Positions 8,468-19,367 are shown, counted from the stretch's first letter. The stretch: DNA of 64,000 bases from Chryseobacterium indologenes (GCF_002025665.1 NZ_CP018786.1:1674001-1738000); one strand, 5' to 3'. Numbers and translations: made by a program. The notes: generated by a model not told the origin, from the letters alone.

Positions 8468-8625
8468 TTTAAACGCTGAGATCGCAAAGATGTTATTAAA
8501 TGATTATTAAAATGATCGCAAAGGCTTTTCATTCAGCAAAAGACGCTGTCATTAGCTAAACAAAGTGCCATGGCGAACAAAAAATTGAGTTTTATTATAA
8601 TTACCTTGCGAACCCAGCGTTTAAA
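8468..8625. repeat. 158-bp element with 20-bp terminal inverted repeats (MITE-like)
   Basis: The left end TTTAAACGCTGAGATCGCAA and the right end (reverse complement TTTAAACGCTGGGTTCGCAA) match at 18 of 20 positions. The interior repeats GATCGCAAAG and contains no ORF. A shorter relative lies at 10870-10958. It ends 4 bp from the stop of the cupin gene. No clear target duplication was seen. Confidence 0.75.
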
Positions 8626-8629
8626 CCAT

Positions 8630-9091
8630 TTATTGTACCGGTTCAGACAAAGGAATATCAGGAGTTCCGCTGTAGAAAACAATTAAGGTGACTCCTTTGT
8701 CACCCGTTTTTCCTCGGTGACCCACATTCACCATTTCCGGTAGCACCTGGCCTTTACGTATCCATTGTGTTTTACCGTCTTCTTTTCTTTCCACCTGAAT
8801 TTCACCTTTTTCTACATATGCTGCATTGATCACAGGATGTTTATGCCAATTCAGTGCTGAATTAGGAGGTACAGCAATTTTAAGAACCGTGATTTCCGGT
8901 TGTGTAGTAGGATAGGCCGGATATACCGTTCCATCCCATGATTTGGTGGTCTTTAATAATGTCACTGATTCAATTTTATCAGAATATTCTGATTGTGGTT
9001 CGTTAGATGAATTGTCACACGAAAGAAAGAGGGAAGAGGATACAACAAAGAAAGTTGTAGCCAACAAATTTTTTTTAGTCATAAGCTTCAT
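8630..9091 (-). CDS. cupin-domain lipoprotein
   Basis: The 153-aa protein has a lipoprotein signal (hydrophobic segment LLATTFFVVSSSLFLSC, lipobox Cys at ~25). It is followed by a small beta-barrel cupin: ALNWHKHPVINAAYVEKGEI carries the first cupin motif (His-x-His and a later Glu), and GVTLIVFYSG falls in the second. It is presumably membrane-anchored on the periplasmic side; the ligand is unknown. A TATTTTTG -7 box (9136-9129) and an inverted repeat CGGATCATCCG at 9113-9123 sit just upstream of the start, the latter overlapping the expected transcription start. Confidence 0.85.
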   Translation of the reverse strand: MKLMTKKNLLATTFFVVSSSLFLSCDNSSNEPQSEYSDKIESVTLLKTTKSWDGTVYPAYPTTQPEITVLKIAVPPNSALNWHKHPVINAAYVEKGEIQVERKEDGKTQWIRKGQVLPEMVNVGHRGKTGDKGVTLIVFYSGTPDIPLSEPVQ

Positions 9092-9112
9092 ATTTATATT
9101 TCGGTTTTGGTT

Positions 9113-9136
9113 CGGATCATCCGATATACAAAAATA
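9113..9136 (-). promoter_or_regulatory. cupin gene promoter with overlapping inverted repeat
   Basis: On the minus strand, TATTTTTG (9136-9129) is a perfect TAnnTTTG box, followed by the 11-bp inverted repeat CGGATGATCCG (9123-9113) at the expected transcription start. The repeat is a possible operator or 5' hairpin. Confidence 0.5.
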
Positions 9137-9256
9137 ATAACCTATTTTAAATTTCCCTATTGATGGAATTAATTTTTTATTGTTAAATTAAAACTCTGAT
9201 CCCAAAAATATTTCTCAAAGAAAACATTTGTCATAAGTTTAAAAGGTTATTTTTTA

Positions 9257-9264
9257 TATTTTTG
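9257..9264 (+). promoter_or_regulatory. promoter -7 element of the lipoprotein-cytochrome operon
   Basis: TATTTTTG matches TAnnTTTG, 19 bp before the ATG at 9283. A TTTG at 9227-9230 is slightly farther than ideal for -33. Confidence 0.55.
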
Positions 9265-9282
9265 CTTCCAAATTAGAAAAAA

Positions 9283-9498
9283 ATGAAAAAAGTATTAGCA
9301 ATCGCATTTATCGGAGGTTTATTATTAGCAAGCTGTTCTAAAAAAGTAGATCACTCTTTACAGGACACCAACACGATGCTTCCAGAGCCAGAAGTAGCTA
9401 CTGTTGATTCTACGGCTAAAACTGCTGCTCCAGCTGCTGCAACTCCGGCTGCTCCTGCACCTGAAGCTGCTAAAACAGATTCTACAGCGAAGAAATAA
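9283..9498 (+). CDS. small Ala/Pro-rich lipoprotein
   Basis: A 71-aa protein with a clear lipoprotein signal: MKKVLAIAFIGGLLLASC, lipobox LASC with Cys at 18. The rest is a low-complexity tail rich in Ala, Pro and Thr with DSTAK repeats (twice), probably unstructured. Its stop overlaps the start of the following cytochrome c gene (TAATG), so the two are coupled. Its function is unknown; it may be a periplasmic or cell-surface tether or spacer. Confidence 0.8.
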   Translation: MKKVLAIAFIGGLLLASCSKKVDHSLQDTNTMLPEPEVATVDSTAKTAAPAAATPAAPAPEAAKTDSTAKK

Positions 9499-9872
9499 TG
9501 AAAAAAATACTTTTAGCAGGAACTTTGGGTCTTATGATCATTTCCTGTTCTAAAAAAGAAAATACAGCAGAAGTAGCGTCTTCTTCTGAAACAAGTGCTG
9601 TTTCAGAACCTGCTCAATCTAATCTTTCAGGTGATCAGATCATCGAAACATTGGACTGTTCAGGATGTCACTCTGTTAATGAGAGAATGATAGGACCTTC
9701 TTATAAGGAAATTGCAGGAAAGTATACTGAAAAGGATACAGAACTACTAGCTTCCAAAATTATAGAAGGCGGAAGTGGAGTATGGGGAAGTGTGCCTATG
9801 GCCGCCCATCCACAGGTATCTAAAGAAGATGCCAAAAAAATGGTGGAATATATTTTAAGTCAGAAGAAATAG
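9498..9872 (+). CDS. lipoprotein class I c-type cytochrome
   Basis: The 124-aa protein starts with a lipoprotein signal (MKKILLAGTLGLMIISC). A ~40-aa linker leads to a monohaem cytochrome c domain with the CXXCH haem site in LDCSGCHSVNERMIGPSY (residues ~52-56) and a likely distal Met ligand in SVPMAAHPQVS. Such lipid-anchored cytochromes shuttle electrons in the periplasm. The partner oxidase is not adjacent. It is coupled to the upstream lipoprotein gene by overlapping stop and start. Confidence 0.9.
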   Translation: MKKILLAGTLGLMIISCSKKENTAEVASSSETSAVSEPAQSNLSGDQIIETLDCSGCHSVNERMIGPSYKEIAGKYTEKDTELLASKIIEGGSGVWGSVPMAAHPQVSKEDAKKMVEYILSQKK

Positions 9873-9875
9873 AAT

Positions 9876-10805
9876 ATGTCCGCTGAAAAATCCAGTCTGC
9901 ACACAAGAAATCTGCATCGCAATCCCTATGATTTTGATCAGCTTATTTCTTGTGTGCCGGAACTGAAACACTATGTTTTCGTGAATGCTTATCAGACGGT
10001 AACAATTAATTTCAGCATTCCAAAAGCAGTGAAACTGCTCAATAAAGCCTTACTCTTACATTTTTACAACATTAAAGGCTGGGATATTCCCGATACCAAT
10101 CTTTGTCCACCCATTCCGGGAAGGGCAGATTATGTACATTATATTGCGGATCTTTTAGCTGAACAGCTTGATACAATTCCTACAGGAAATTCTGTAAAAG
10201 GCCTGGATATAGGAACAGGAGCCAATCTTGTGTATCCTTTAATCAGCCACAGATCTTATGGCTGGACAATGCTGGGAACAGATATTAATCAGGATTCATT
10301 GAAAAATGCTCAGAATATTCTGGGTCAGAATGAAGATCTATCCACTGCCATTCACTTGAAAAGTCAGCCTGATGCTGATCATATCTTTACCAATATCATT
10401 AGTCCTGACGACAGATTCACTTTTACGATGTGCAATCCTCCTTTTCATGATTCTGAAGAATCTGCCATGAAAGGGAATATCAGGAAAACAAAAAACCTTA
10501 GTAAATCAAAGAAAAGCAAACCTCTTCTTAACTTTAGTGGTCAACAGTCTGAGTTGTGGTGTGAAGGAGGCGAACTTGCATTTATTACAAAAATGATTAA
10601 TGAAAGTGCATTATTTTCATCACATGTTCTTTGGTTCACATGTCTGGTTTCAAAAAAAGATAATATCAATAAGCTGACTAATCTTTTAAAAAACATCAAA
10701 GCTGTAGAAGTGAAAACCATTGATATGGCTCAGGGACAAAAAGTAAGCAGAATACTTGCCTGGTCGTTTATTCCTCAAAAAAACAGAAAAACCTGGTTGA
10801 TTTAA
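9876..10805 (+). CDS. rlmF: 23S rRNA (adenine(1618)-N6)-methyltransferase
   Basis: The 309-aa SAM-dependent Rossmann methyltransferase begins with the family-typical SLHTRNLHRNPYDFDQLI. It has the SAM loop LDIGTGANLVYPLI, the acidic TDINQDSL, and the catalytic NPPF motif in FTMCNPPFHDSEESA, which flips out adenine. RlmF methylates A1618 of 23S rRNA in the E. coli numbering. It follows the cytochrome gene by 3 bp, a likely read-through arrangement rather than a functional link. Confidence 0.95.
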   Translation: MSAEKSSLHTRNLHRNPYDFDQLISCVPELKHYVFVNAYQTVTINFSIPKAVKLLNKALLLHFYNIKGWDIPDTNLCPPIPGRADYVHYIADLLAEQLDTIPTGNSVKGLDIGTGANLVYPLISHRSYGWTMLGTDINQDSLKNAQNILGQNEDLSTAIHLKSQPDADHIFTNIISPDDRFTFTMCNPPFHDSEESAMKGNIRKTKNLSKSKKSKPLLNFSGQQSELWCEGGELAFITKMINESALFSSHVLWFTCLVSKKDNINKLTNLLKNIKAVEVKTIDMAQGQKVSRILAWSFIPQKNRKTWLI

Positions 10806-10869
10806 AGTTCAATGTTTAAGGTTTAAAGCTTCTGACACGATAGATCAAATTACGAGACTAAATTAACTA

Positions 10870-10958
10870 ATAATAGGGTGCCTTGCTAAGTGAAACGGCT
10901 TTGCGATCGTTTTTTTACCATTATATTAATAATAATCTTTGCGACCGCAGCGTTTAAA
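10870..10958. repeat. truncated relative of the 158-bp inverted-repeat element
   Basis: Read on the minus strand from 10958, TTTAAACGCTGCGGTCGCAA then AGAT aligns with the left end of 8468-8625 at 22 of 24 positions. Further colinear matches follow (TTATTA, GATCGCAAAG, TTTCA, AGCAA). The second inverted end is missing. Together with the flanking heptad-like words at 10806-10835 (TTCAATGTTTAAGGTTTAAA) it fills most of the rlmF-lysS gap. Confidence 0.65.
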
Positions 10959-11043
10959 TACTTCAATTATTGGTTGCAATACCTTATATCTCTTATCTCA
11001 AGTCCATTCCTTGTTTACTTTTTAAAATTTCTGCAAAAACCCA

Positions 11044-11074
11044 TTGATGGTCATGTCAAAAATGCCTAAATTTG
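11044..11074 (+). promoter_or_regulatory. lysS promoter
   Basis: TTG (11044-11046), 20-bp spacer, TAAATTTG (11067-11074). Both elements fit the Bacteroidota consensus. Transcription should start near 11081, 16 nt before the ATG. Confidence 0.8.
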
Positions 11075-11096
11075 TACGCTTTTAGAAAAATAAGAA

Positions 11097-12794
11097 ATGC
11101 AATTATCAGAACAAGAAATCATTAGAAGAGAAAAGCTGAATAAGCTTACTGAAATGGGGATTAATGCGTTCCCTGCGGATGAGTATATAATTACAGATAC
11201 TACAGAATCTATAAAACAGGACTTTTCTGAAAGTAAACAGGTGAAGATCGCTGGTAGATTGATGTCCCGCAGAATTCAAGGAAAGGCTTCTTTTGCAGAA
11301 TTGCAGGATTCTAAAGGAAAAATCCAGGTTTATTTCAACAGAGATGAGATCTGTCCGGGTGAAGATAAAGAACTATATAATGAAGTATACAAACACCTTT
11401 TAGATATCGGTGATATTATCGGTATCGAAGGAGAATTGTTTACTACTCAGGTAGGAGAGAAGACGGTTTTAGTGAAAAACTTTACGCTTCTTACAAAGGC
11501 TTTACGTCCTCTTCCACAGGCAAAAACTGACGATAACGGTGTTGTACACGACGGGTTCACCGATCCGGAATTAAGATACAGACAGCGTTATGTAGATTTA
11601 ACGGTAAACCCACAGGTAAAAGAAATTTTCGTGAAAAGAACAAAATTGTTCAATGCCATGAGAACATTCTTTAATGATGCAGGATATTTTGAAGTGGAAA
11701 CACCAATTCTACAGTCAATTCCTGGCGGAGCTGCAGCAAAACCGTTTATCACGCATCACAATGCATTAGATATTCCATTATATTTAAGAATTGCCAACGA
11801 ATTATATCTGAAGAGATTGATCGTAGGTGGTTTTGATGGTGTATATGAATTCTCTAAAAACTTCAGAAATGAAGGGATGGACAGAACACATAACCCCGAG
11901 TTTACCGCTATGGAAATCTACGTAGCGTACAAAGATTACAACTGGATGATGGATTTCACTGAGAAATTATTGGAATTCTGTGCTATTCAGGTAAACGGAA
12001 CTACAACGGCTACATTTGGAGAACACAATGTAGACTTCAAAGCTCCTTATCCAAGAGTTTCCATGACAGAAGCAATCCTGAAATTTACAGGTTTTGATAT
12101 CACAGGAAAAACTGAGAAGGAATTATATGATTTTGCCAAGTCTATCGGTATTGAAGTGAATGAGACGATGGGGAAAGGAAAATTAATCGATGAGATCTTT
12201 GGTGAGAAATGTGAAGGAAACTTCATCCAGCCGACTTTCATTACAGATTATCCGATCGAAATGTCTCCACTGACAAAGAAACACAGAAGTAAAGAAGGCT
12301 TAACAGAGCGTTTTGAATTAATGGTATGCGGTAAAGAAATCGCTAACGCTTATTCAGAGCTTAATGATCCTATCGATCAGAGAGAACGTTTTGAAGCACA
12401 GATGGCTTTATCTGAAAGAGGAGATGATGAAGCAATGTTCATTGATCAGGACTTCTTAAGAGCATTGGAATATGGTATGCCACCAACTTCAGGGCTAGGA
12501 ATCGGTATGGACAGATTAATCATGTTCTTAACGAATAATCCATCTATCCAGGAAGTGTTATTCTTCCCTCAGATGAGACCTGAAAAAGCGGTTCCACAAA
12601 TTGAATTGGGAGAGGATGAAAAAGTAATCCTTGAAATCCTTAACTCTCAGGAAGAAGCAATGTCTCTGGCTGAAGTAAAAGAAAGAAGCCAGTTATCCGG
12701 TAAAAAATGGGATAAAGCTTCTAAAACTTTGACAAAAAATAATATTGTGAAAGTAGAGAAGATTGACGAAAATCTTTTGATGAAACTGGCTTAA
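11097..12794 (+). CDS. lysS: lysyl-tRNA synthetase, class II
   Basis: Charges tRNA-Lys. The 565-aa protein has an N-terminal OB-fold anticodon-binding domain (KIAGRLMSRRIQGKASFAEL). The class II catalytic domain carries motif 2 (YEFSKNFRNEGMDRTHNPEF) and motif 3 (GLGIGMDRLIMFLT). It is longer than the ~500-aa bacterial norm by a C-terminal extension of about 65 residues (after FFPQMRPE) that looks like a small helical domain; similar tails occur in Bacteroidota. It is monocistronic, with its own promoter and terminator. Confidence 0.97.
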   Translation: MQLSEQEIIRREKLNKLTEMGINAFPADEYIITDTTESIKQDFSESKQVKIAGRLMSRRIQGKASFAELQDSKGKIQVYFNRDEICPGEDKELYNEVYKHLLDIGDIIGIEGELFTTQVGEKTVLVKNFTLLTKALRPLPQAKTDDNGVVHDGFTDPELRYRQRYVDLTVNPQVKEIFVKRTKLFNAMRTFFNDAGYFEVETPILQSIPGGAAAKPFITHHNALDIPLYLRIANELYLKRLIVGGFDGVYEFSKNFRNEGMDRTHNPEFTAMEIYVAYKDYNWMMDFTEKLLEFCAIQVNGTTTATFGEHNVDFKAPYPRVSMTEAILKFTGFDITGKTEKELYDFAKSIGIEVNETMGKGKLIDEIFGEKCEGNFIQPTFITDYPIEMSPLTKKHRSKEGLTERFELMVCGKEIANAYSELNDPIDQRERFEAQMALSERGDDEAMFIDQDFLRALEYGMPPTSGLGIGMDRLIMFLTNNPSIQEVLFFPQMRPEKAVPQIELGEDEKVILEILNSQEEAMSLAEVKERSQLSGKKWDKASKTLTKNNIVKVEKIDENLLMKLA

Positions 12795-12820
12795 GATTTA
12801 AGACAATAAATAGTATAAAT

Positions 12821-12850
12821 AAAAAGACTGCTTTTGGGCAGTCTTTTTTT
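12821..12850 (+). terminator. lysS terminator
   Basis: AAAAAGACTGC, loop TTTTGG, GCAGTC followed by seven T. A classic intrinsic terminator 27 bp after the stop. Confidence 0.9.
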
Positions 12851-12921
12851 GTAGGGCATTGTAAAAGAAGGTTTTATTTGTATATTCATCTCCTGAAAAA
12901 CTAACTGAAAACCTATTAAAC

Positions 12922-13665
12922 ATGTCAAAAAGAATTAAAATTCTTCAACCTGTTGCGCTATATTCGGCTCATGAAGAAAATTCCAAAACTTCTGACTTTT
13001 TACACGAAGGAGAAATTGTAGAATTTAACCGTGAAAAAAGGCGAAATGGAATTAACTGGATGGAAATTTATGTTGCCGGAAAGATCTTATATATAAAGAA
13101 AGATTTTTCTAAAATGTATATTGTAAGAGATGCCAGTCTTTCCGATGATTCCTGCACCGTTGTATTTATTGAAGAAAATGATGGTAGAAAACGGTCTTTT
13201 TCTGAAGTATTCAGTGGTTCAAGAATAGAAAATGAAGAAAATAATACGGCTGTAAAACTAAGCAGGACTTATGATTCAGGGAAAAAGGAAAAGTATCTGG
13301 AACTTTTCTATGATAAAAACAATGCAGACGTGAATATTAAAACACTTGTTAAAAAAGATAAATTTGACATTACTTCTGAAAACAAAATTTTTCTTGAAAT
13401 TTTATATGGTAAAAAAACGGGGTATATTCTTTCTAATGTAGATTATTCTGAAAGTAAAGACTGGTGGATGAAACCTCTTATGTATATCATCATGATTGCT
13501 GTAGCAATCCTTGCGTTTGCAGTAATTTTTAAAACCGGATGGATCGTTATAGGGCCAATTCTTTTGATTCCAGGTGCTATATTGGCATTTGTCATTATGC
13601 TTGTTGTCAAAATAACACTGGGGATACTCAATTTCTTTTTTCAAAGAATTAGAAAACGTTTTTAA
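12922..13665 (+). CDS. hypothetical protein with SH3-like N-terminus and membrane anchor
   Basis: A 247-aa protein I do not recognise. Residues 1-65 resemble a bacterial SH3-like strand pattern (LQPVALYSAHEENSKTSDFL, then HEGEIVEF). The middle is charged and beta-rich. Two strongly hydrophobic helices (about 187-207 and 212-232) are followed by a basic end (FFQRIRKRF). This suggests a C-terminally anchored membrane protein with a cytoplasmic N-domain. It is convergent with the next gene across a shared terminator. Confidence 0.65.
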   Translation: MSKRIKILQPVALYSAHEENSKTSDFLHEGEIVEFNREKRRNGINWMEIYVAGKILYIKKDFSKMYIVRDASLSDDSCTVVFIEENDGRKRSFSEVFSGSRIENEENNTAVKLSRTYDSGKKEKYLELFYDKNNADVNIKTLVKKDKFDITSENKIFLEILYGKKTGYILSNVDYSESKDWWMKPLMYIIMIAVAILAFAVIFKTGWIVIGPILLIPGAILAFVIMLVVKITLGILNFFFQRIRKRF

Positions 13666-13671
13666 AAATAT

Positions 13672-13702
13672 AAAAGGTACAGAACTATGCTGTACCTTTT
13701 TC
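13672..13702. terminator. bidirectional terminator
   Basis: AAAAGGTACAG, loop AACTATG, CTGTACCTTTTT. A symmetric hairpin with A and T tracts on the two sides, between convergent genes; it covers the stop region of the minus-strand gene. Confidence 0.85.
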
Positions 13703-14200
13703 TTTTTTCCATTTCCGAAGCTGTCCTCTGAAGTTTTTAAACGGAGCTACGGTATTGATGTGAATCCATTTCCAGACCGGCCATTGGGCGGGAGTAGTTG
13801 CCCATTTCCTCTGTCCGGGAGTGAATAATGTTTCATCGTCAAGATTTTCTATCCAAGTGATAATTTCATTAACCTGACTTCGTAGCAGCTCTCTTTGCTG
13901 TTGTAGACTATAAGAACCATATTCATGATAAAAAGACTGATATAATCCTCCAAGATTATTCCATTTATATTCAGGAGTGGGAGTTTTCACTTCAATTCCT
14001 TTGCTTTCATCAGATTCCCATTGTAAAAGCAGGTGAGTCCAGCCCAATTGATAGGAAATATTTTGGGATGGAGTTTTGTCAACTCCCGGTTGCAGAAGAT
14101 CTTTTTCCTCTTCTTTTACATCATCAAATTCCTTATCATAGAGCAGGTATCTTTTCTTTAACTCTTCAATCAATTCTGTTTTGTCTTTATAAGTCTGCAT
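13685..14200 (-). CDS. ClbS/DfsB-family four-helix bundle protein
   Basis: A 171-aa protein matching the ClbS/DfsB (DUF1706) pattern: N-terminal [32 protein letters not shown] with the usual Trp-His, [19 protein letters not shown], and C-terminal [20 protein letters not shown]. The family includes the colibactin self-protection hydrolase ClbS, but most members are uncharacterised DinB-like proteins. No biosynthetic cluster is nearby, so a self-resistance role is not supported. It ends 7 bp from cydB on the same strand. Confidence 0.85.
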   Translation of the reverse strand: MQTYKDKTELIEELKKRYLLYDKEFDDVKEEEKDLLQPGVDKTPSQNISYQLGWTHLLLQWESDESKGIEVKTPTPEYKWNNLGGLYQSFYHEYGSYSLQQQRELLRSQVNEIITWIENLDDETLFTPGQRKWATTPAQWPVWKWIHINTVAPFKNFRGQLRKWKKEKGTA

Positions 14201-14207
14201 ATTTTAT

Positions 14208-15212
14208 CTATTTTCTCAGCTTACTGAAAGAAGCCATCAGATAAAATAAGAAAGGAAGAATAAATAATGATCCCAGCATCAATGCCCATCCTAATGCAGC
14301 AATAGTTTTCGGAGGAGCCATATGCTCAAGCAATGAAAGATGCTGTCCGTTTCCTAATAAAATAATATCCGGATTATGCTGATAGGTTGCCGCTACTAAA
14401 ATCATCACCATCTGGAATCCAGCCAAAGCACGTACAGGAAGTAGTTTTTGACGGTTCATCGCTCTTAAAATAAGCAATAAAGCAATCGTAGCAAAGGCAA
14501 TTGCCATAATCCCCAAAGGTTTGGAAAATACCCACATCAAAAGAGGAATATCTGAAATATAAGCGGTCACAAATACCAGAATTCCTGTAATCACAACGAA
14601 GATCATGGTCTGTTTGGATTTTCTGATCATTAATAAAAGATCAGCTTTATCACGGGTTTCTCTTAATGAAAAGATGGAAGCAAGATAGGCACAAAGCGCC
14701 ACCGTAAATAAACCTACAGAAACTCCAAACCAGTTCAGCCAGCTAAATACATACAAATCCAGAAAACCTACAGCATCAGGATTGATAGAATGTGAAACGG
14801 TAGCAGCAGCAATTAATCCCAAAAAGAAAGGAGTTAAAAGACTGGCATAGTAAAAGATCTGAGTATATAAAACCTGCCAGTTATCCTTTACCGCATCATA
14901 ATGTCTGAAGGTAAAGGCTGTTCCTCTTGCAATAATTCCCAAAAGCATCAGTACTAAAGGAATATGAAGGTAGGTAGACATGGTGGTATAAATCTCGGGA
15001 AACCCTACAAAGAGAATTACAATGGCGATGATGAGCCACATATGATTGGCTTCCCATACAGGAGCAATGGATTCATACATGATTTCCTGGGTTTTATTTC
15101 TGGCTTTTTTATGCGTGAAAAGTTCCACAATTCCAGCCCCGAAATCAGCTCCGCCTAAAATAATATAAAGACAGATGGAGAGCCAGAGAAAACCTATTAC
15201 AATGTAAATCAT
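14208..15212 (-). CDS. cydB: cytochrome bd ubiquinol/menaquinol oxidase subunit II
   Basis: The 334-aa integral membrane subunit of the high-affinity terminal oxidase has about eight hydrophobic helices. Typical CydB segments include LYIILGGADFGAGIVELF, IAPVWEANHMWLIIAIVILF and GIIARGTAFTFRHYD. It overlaps cydA by 4 bp (ATGA). In this phylum the bd oxidase uses menaquinol and supports growth at low oxygen. No CydX or CydDC gene is adjacent. Confidence 0.96.
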   Translation of the reverse strand: MIYIVIGFLWLSICLYIILGGADFGAGIVELFTHKKARNKTQEIMYESIAPVWEANHMWLIIAIVILFVGFPEIYTTMSTYLHIPLVLMLLGIIARGTAFTFRHYDAVKDNWQVLYTQIFYYASLLTPFFLGLIAAATVSHSINPDAVGFLDLYVFSWLNWFGVSVGLFTVALCAYLASIFSLRETRDKADLLLMIRKSKQTMIFVVITGILVFVTAYISDIPLLMWVFSKPLGIMAIAFATIALLLILRAMNRQKLLPVRALAGFQMVMILVAATYQHNPDIILLGNGQHLSLLEHMAPPKTIAALGWALMLGSLFILPFLFYLMASFSKLRK

Positions 15213-16552
15213 GATTTTTTATTTTTATCGTTAAACTGAGCATCGGTAGGATCATAAAGCTTCGGTACCATTTGAATCTGTCTCTTTAAAAGGAAAACAA
15301 GGATCAATGATAATGATACGAAAATAGCAGTAAAGAAATAGAATGAATACTGTATTCCCGGCATAGGAGTTACAGCGTCAACCGTCCTCATGATTCCATA
15401 AATAATCCAAGGCTGCCTTCCGACTTCAGTTACTGTCCATCCGGCTTCCAGCGCAATATATCCAAAAGGTGTTGCTATTAAAAATGTTTTCAGTAACCAG
15501 TGTTTATTCAGCCATTCTTTTTTGAAGAAGAAAGCATATAAATAAATAGCTCCAATAACAATCATCACCACTCCGAAGAAAATCATGATTTGGAAAGCAT
15601 AATGAACCACAGCAATCGGAGGCCATTCATCTCTAGGGAAATCCTTAAGACCTTTAACTTCAGAATTGAAATCATTGCTCACCAGAAAACTTAAAACTTT
15701 CGGAATTTTCACCGCATATTTCACTTCTTCTTTTTCCTCATCAGGAATTCCTCCAATCACAAATGAAGCCCCTTTTTCAGTTTCAAAATGCGCTTCCATA
15801 GCTGCCAGCTTAATAGGTTGTCTTTCCGCTACCGATTTAGCGGCAACATCACCACTTAACGGTGCACCAAATGCTCCGATCAATGCAAAACCTACAGCAA
15901 TTCTGAAAGCTTTGGTATGAAATTCAATATTTCTTTTTCGCATGATCATAAAAGCATGTACTCCAGCTACAGCAAATCCTGTTGCACAAAATGCAGCAAC
16001 CGTCATGTGGAGAGCCTGAGGGAACCATGCATCATTAAACATCGCTTTGATAGGATCTATATTAAGATACTGTCCATTGATATAATCGAAACCGGTTGGA
16101 GAGTTCATCCATGAGTTGGCTGCTACTACCAGAATTCCGGAAGCAAGCCCGCTTACTCCTACAAGAAATCCGCAGAACCAGTGAAACCATTTATTGAACC
16201 TTTCCCATCCATATAAAAAGAACCCGATAGCAATAGCCTCAATGAAAAAGGCTGTTCCTTCCAATGAAAACGGCATTCCGAAAATAGGACCTGCATGCTT
16301 CATAAATCCAGGCCATAGAAGCCCAAGTTCAAAGGAAAGCATTGTTCCTGAAACCGCACCTGTCGCAAAAAGGATGGCTACCCCTTTGCTCCATGCTTTT
16401 GTCAGTCCTTTGTATACTTCGTTATTGGTTTTTAAGTATTTCCAATGGGCAAAAGCCATCAGAAAAGGCATCACCATACCCACACAGGAGAATATGATAT
16501 GAAAGCCCAGAGAGAGTGCCATCTGAGCGCGTGCTGCTATAAAATCATCCAT
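15209..16552 (-). CDS. cydA: cytochrome bd oxidase subunit I
   Basis: The quinol-oxidising, haem-bearing subunit. The 447-aa protein starts MDDFIAARAQMALSLGFHII, with the haem-ligand His in SLGFHIIF. GPIFGMPFSLEGTAFFIEAI contains the conserved Glu of the proton path, and PQALHMTVAAFCATGFA carries the second His. The quinol-binding loop is of the short type, as expected for this length. It is translationally coupled to cydB. A TAAATTTA box lies at 16573-16580 but lacks a good -33. Confidence 0.96.
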   Translation of the reverse strand: MDDFIAARAQMALSLGFHIIFSCVGMVMPFLMAFAHWKYLKTNNEVYKGLTKAWSKGVAILFATGAVSGTMLSFELGLLWPGFMKHAGPIFGMPFSLEGTAFFIEAIAIGFFLYGWERFNKWFHWFCGFLVGVSGLASGILVVAANSWMNSPTGFDYINGQYLNIDPIKAMFNDAWFPQALHMTVAAFCATGFAVAGVHAFMIMRKRNIEFHTKAFRIAVGFALIGAFGAPLSGDVAAKSVAERQPIKLAAMEAHFETEKGASFVIGGIPDEEKEEVKYAVKIPKVLSFLVSNDFNSEVKGLKDFPRDEWPPIAVVHYAFQIMIFFGVVMIVIGAIYLYAFFFKKEWLNKHWLLKTFLIATPFGYIALEAGWTVTEVGRQPWIIYGIMRTVDAVTPMPGIQYSFYFFTAIFVSLSLILVFLLKRQIQMVPKLYDPTDAQFNDKNKKS

Positions 16553-16717
16553 AATATCAACTTTTCAGTAAATAAATTTACGCATAAATTATTGATGTTG
16601 AATATGATTTACAACAGTTGGTATTTCACGAATACCTTTTAATTTTGAATCTTTTATTGGCATTCTATTTCTTATGTTTTTACTAAGAAAACTCTACATT
16701 TTTTTGACACTTTTTAA

Positions 16718-18721
<2,004 letters not shown>

Positions 18722-18740
18722 ACGTTTTTAAAAATATAAT

Positions 18741-18773
18741 AAAAAAGCTTCTAATTATTTAGAAGCTTTTTTT
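18741..18773 (+). terminator. gyrB terminator
   Basis: AAAAAAGCTTCTAA, TTATT, TTAGAAGC followed by seven T. The T tract runs straight into the next gene's TATATTTG promoter box. Confidence 0.9.
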
Positions 18774-18780
18774 ATATTTG
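18773..18780 (+). promoter_or_regulatory. promoter -7 element of the DUF5684 gene
   Basis: TATATTTG matches TAnnTTTG, 22 bp before the ATG at 18803, and overlaps the T tract of the gyrB terminator. Confidence 0.6.
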
Positions 18781-18802
18781 GATAAACCAAAAAAACAATA
18801 AT

Positions 18803-19225
18803 ATGTTAACTCTTTTACAAACAGACCCTTATAACGGGGCAGATGCAGCTTCCGGAGCAGTAGCTGCAGGATTAGGGATCGGAACAATGTTCTTCGGCTT
18901 ACTTTGCTATATTTTCTATGGATATTGCATGTACAAAATCTTCCAAAAAGCAGGAAGACAAGATGCCTGGGCTGCCTTTATTCCTATTTATAATACTATC
19001 GTATTGCTGGAAATTGTGAAAAAACCAATTTGGTGGATCATTTTGTTCTTTATTCCATTGGTGAATATCTATGCATGCTGGGTTGTATATGACAGATTAG
19101 CCAAAGGTTTTGCCAAAGAAACTCCTCTCTACACAATTCTGATTCTCCTTTTCGGATTTATTTTTATTCCTGTATTGGGACTTGGAAGTGATCAGTTTGA
19201 TAGTAAACTGGTCCCAAATGATTAA
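18803..19225 (+). CDS. DUF5684-family membrane protein
   Basis: A 140-aa protein with about three hydrophobic helices: residues ~21-41, ~76-95 and ~111-128. It carries the family motif KAGRQDAWAAFIPIYNTIVLLEI, in which the G-x-x-x-W-x-A-x-I-P-x-Y-N pattern marks DUF5684 and related signal-peptidase-neighbour proteins. Its function is unknown. It has its own promoter and terminator, so it is a single-gene transcript. Confidence 0.8.
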   Translation: MLTLLQTDPYNGADAASGAVAAGLGIGTMFFGLLCYIFYGYCMYKIFQKAGRQDAWAAFIPIYNTIVLLEIVKKPIWWIILFFIPLVNIYACWVVYDRLAKGFAKETPLYTILILLFGFIFIPVLGLGSDQFDSKLVPND

Positions 19226-19242
19226 AAAAAACAGAAAAAATT

Positions 19243-19272
19243 AAAAGACTTCATCTTTGAGGTCTTTTTTTA
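19243..19272 (+). terminator. terminator after the DUF5684 gene
   Basis: AAAAGACTTCA, TCTT, TGAGGTCTTTTTTT; the stem includes one G-T pair. Confidence 0.85.
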
Positions 19273-19367
19273 TAAATAATTTTTCAGCTGTAGAATTTAT
19301 TGTACTTCTTCTTATTATTAATTCTACATTATTAAAATTACCTGAATTGTAATTTATTTTAAATTTG

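Noticed and set aside
13685..14200. Colibactin-type self-resistance gene
   Set aside because: The protein fits the ClbS/DfsB family but no polyketide or peptide synthetase genes are present.
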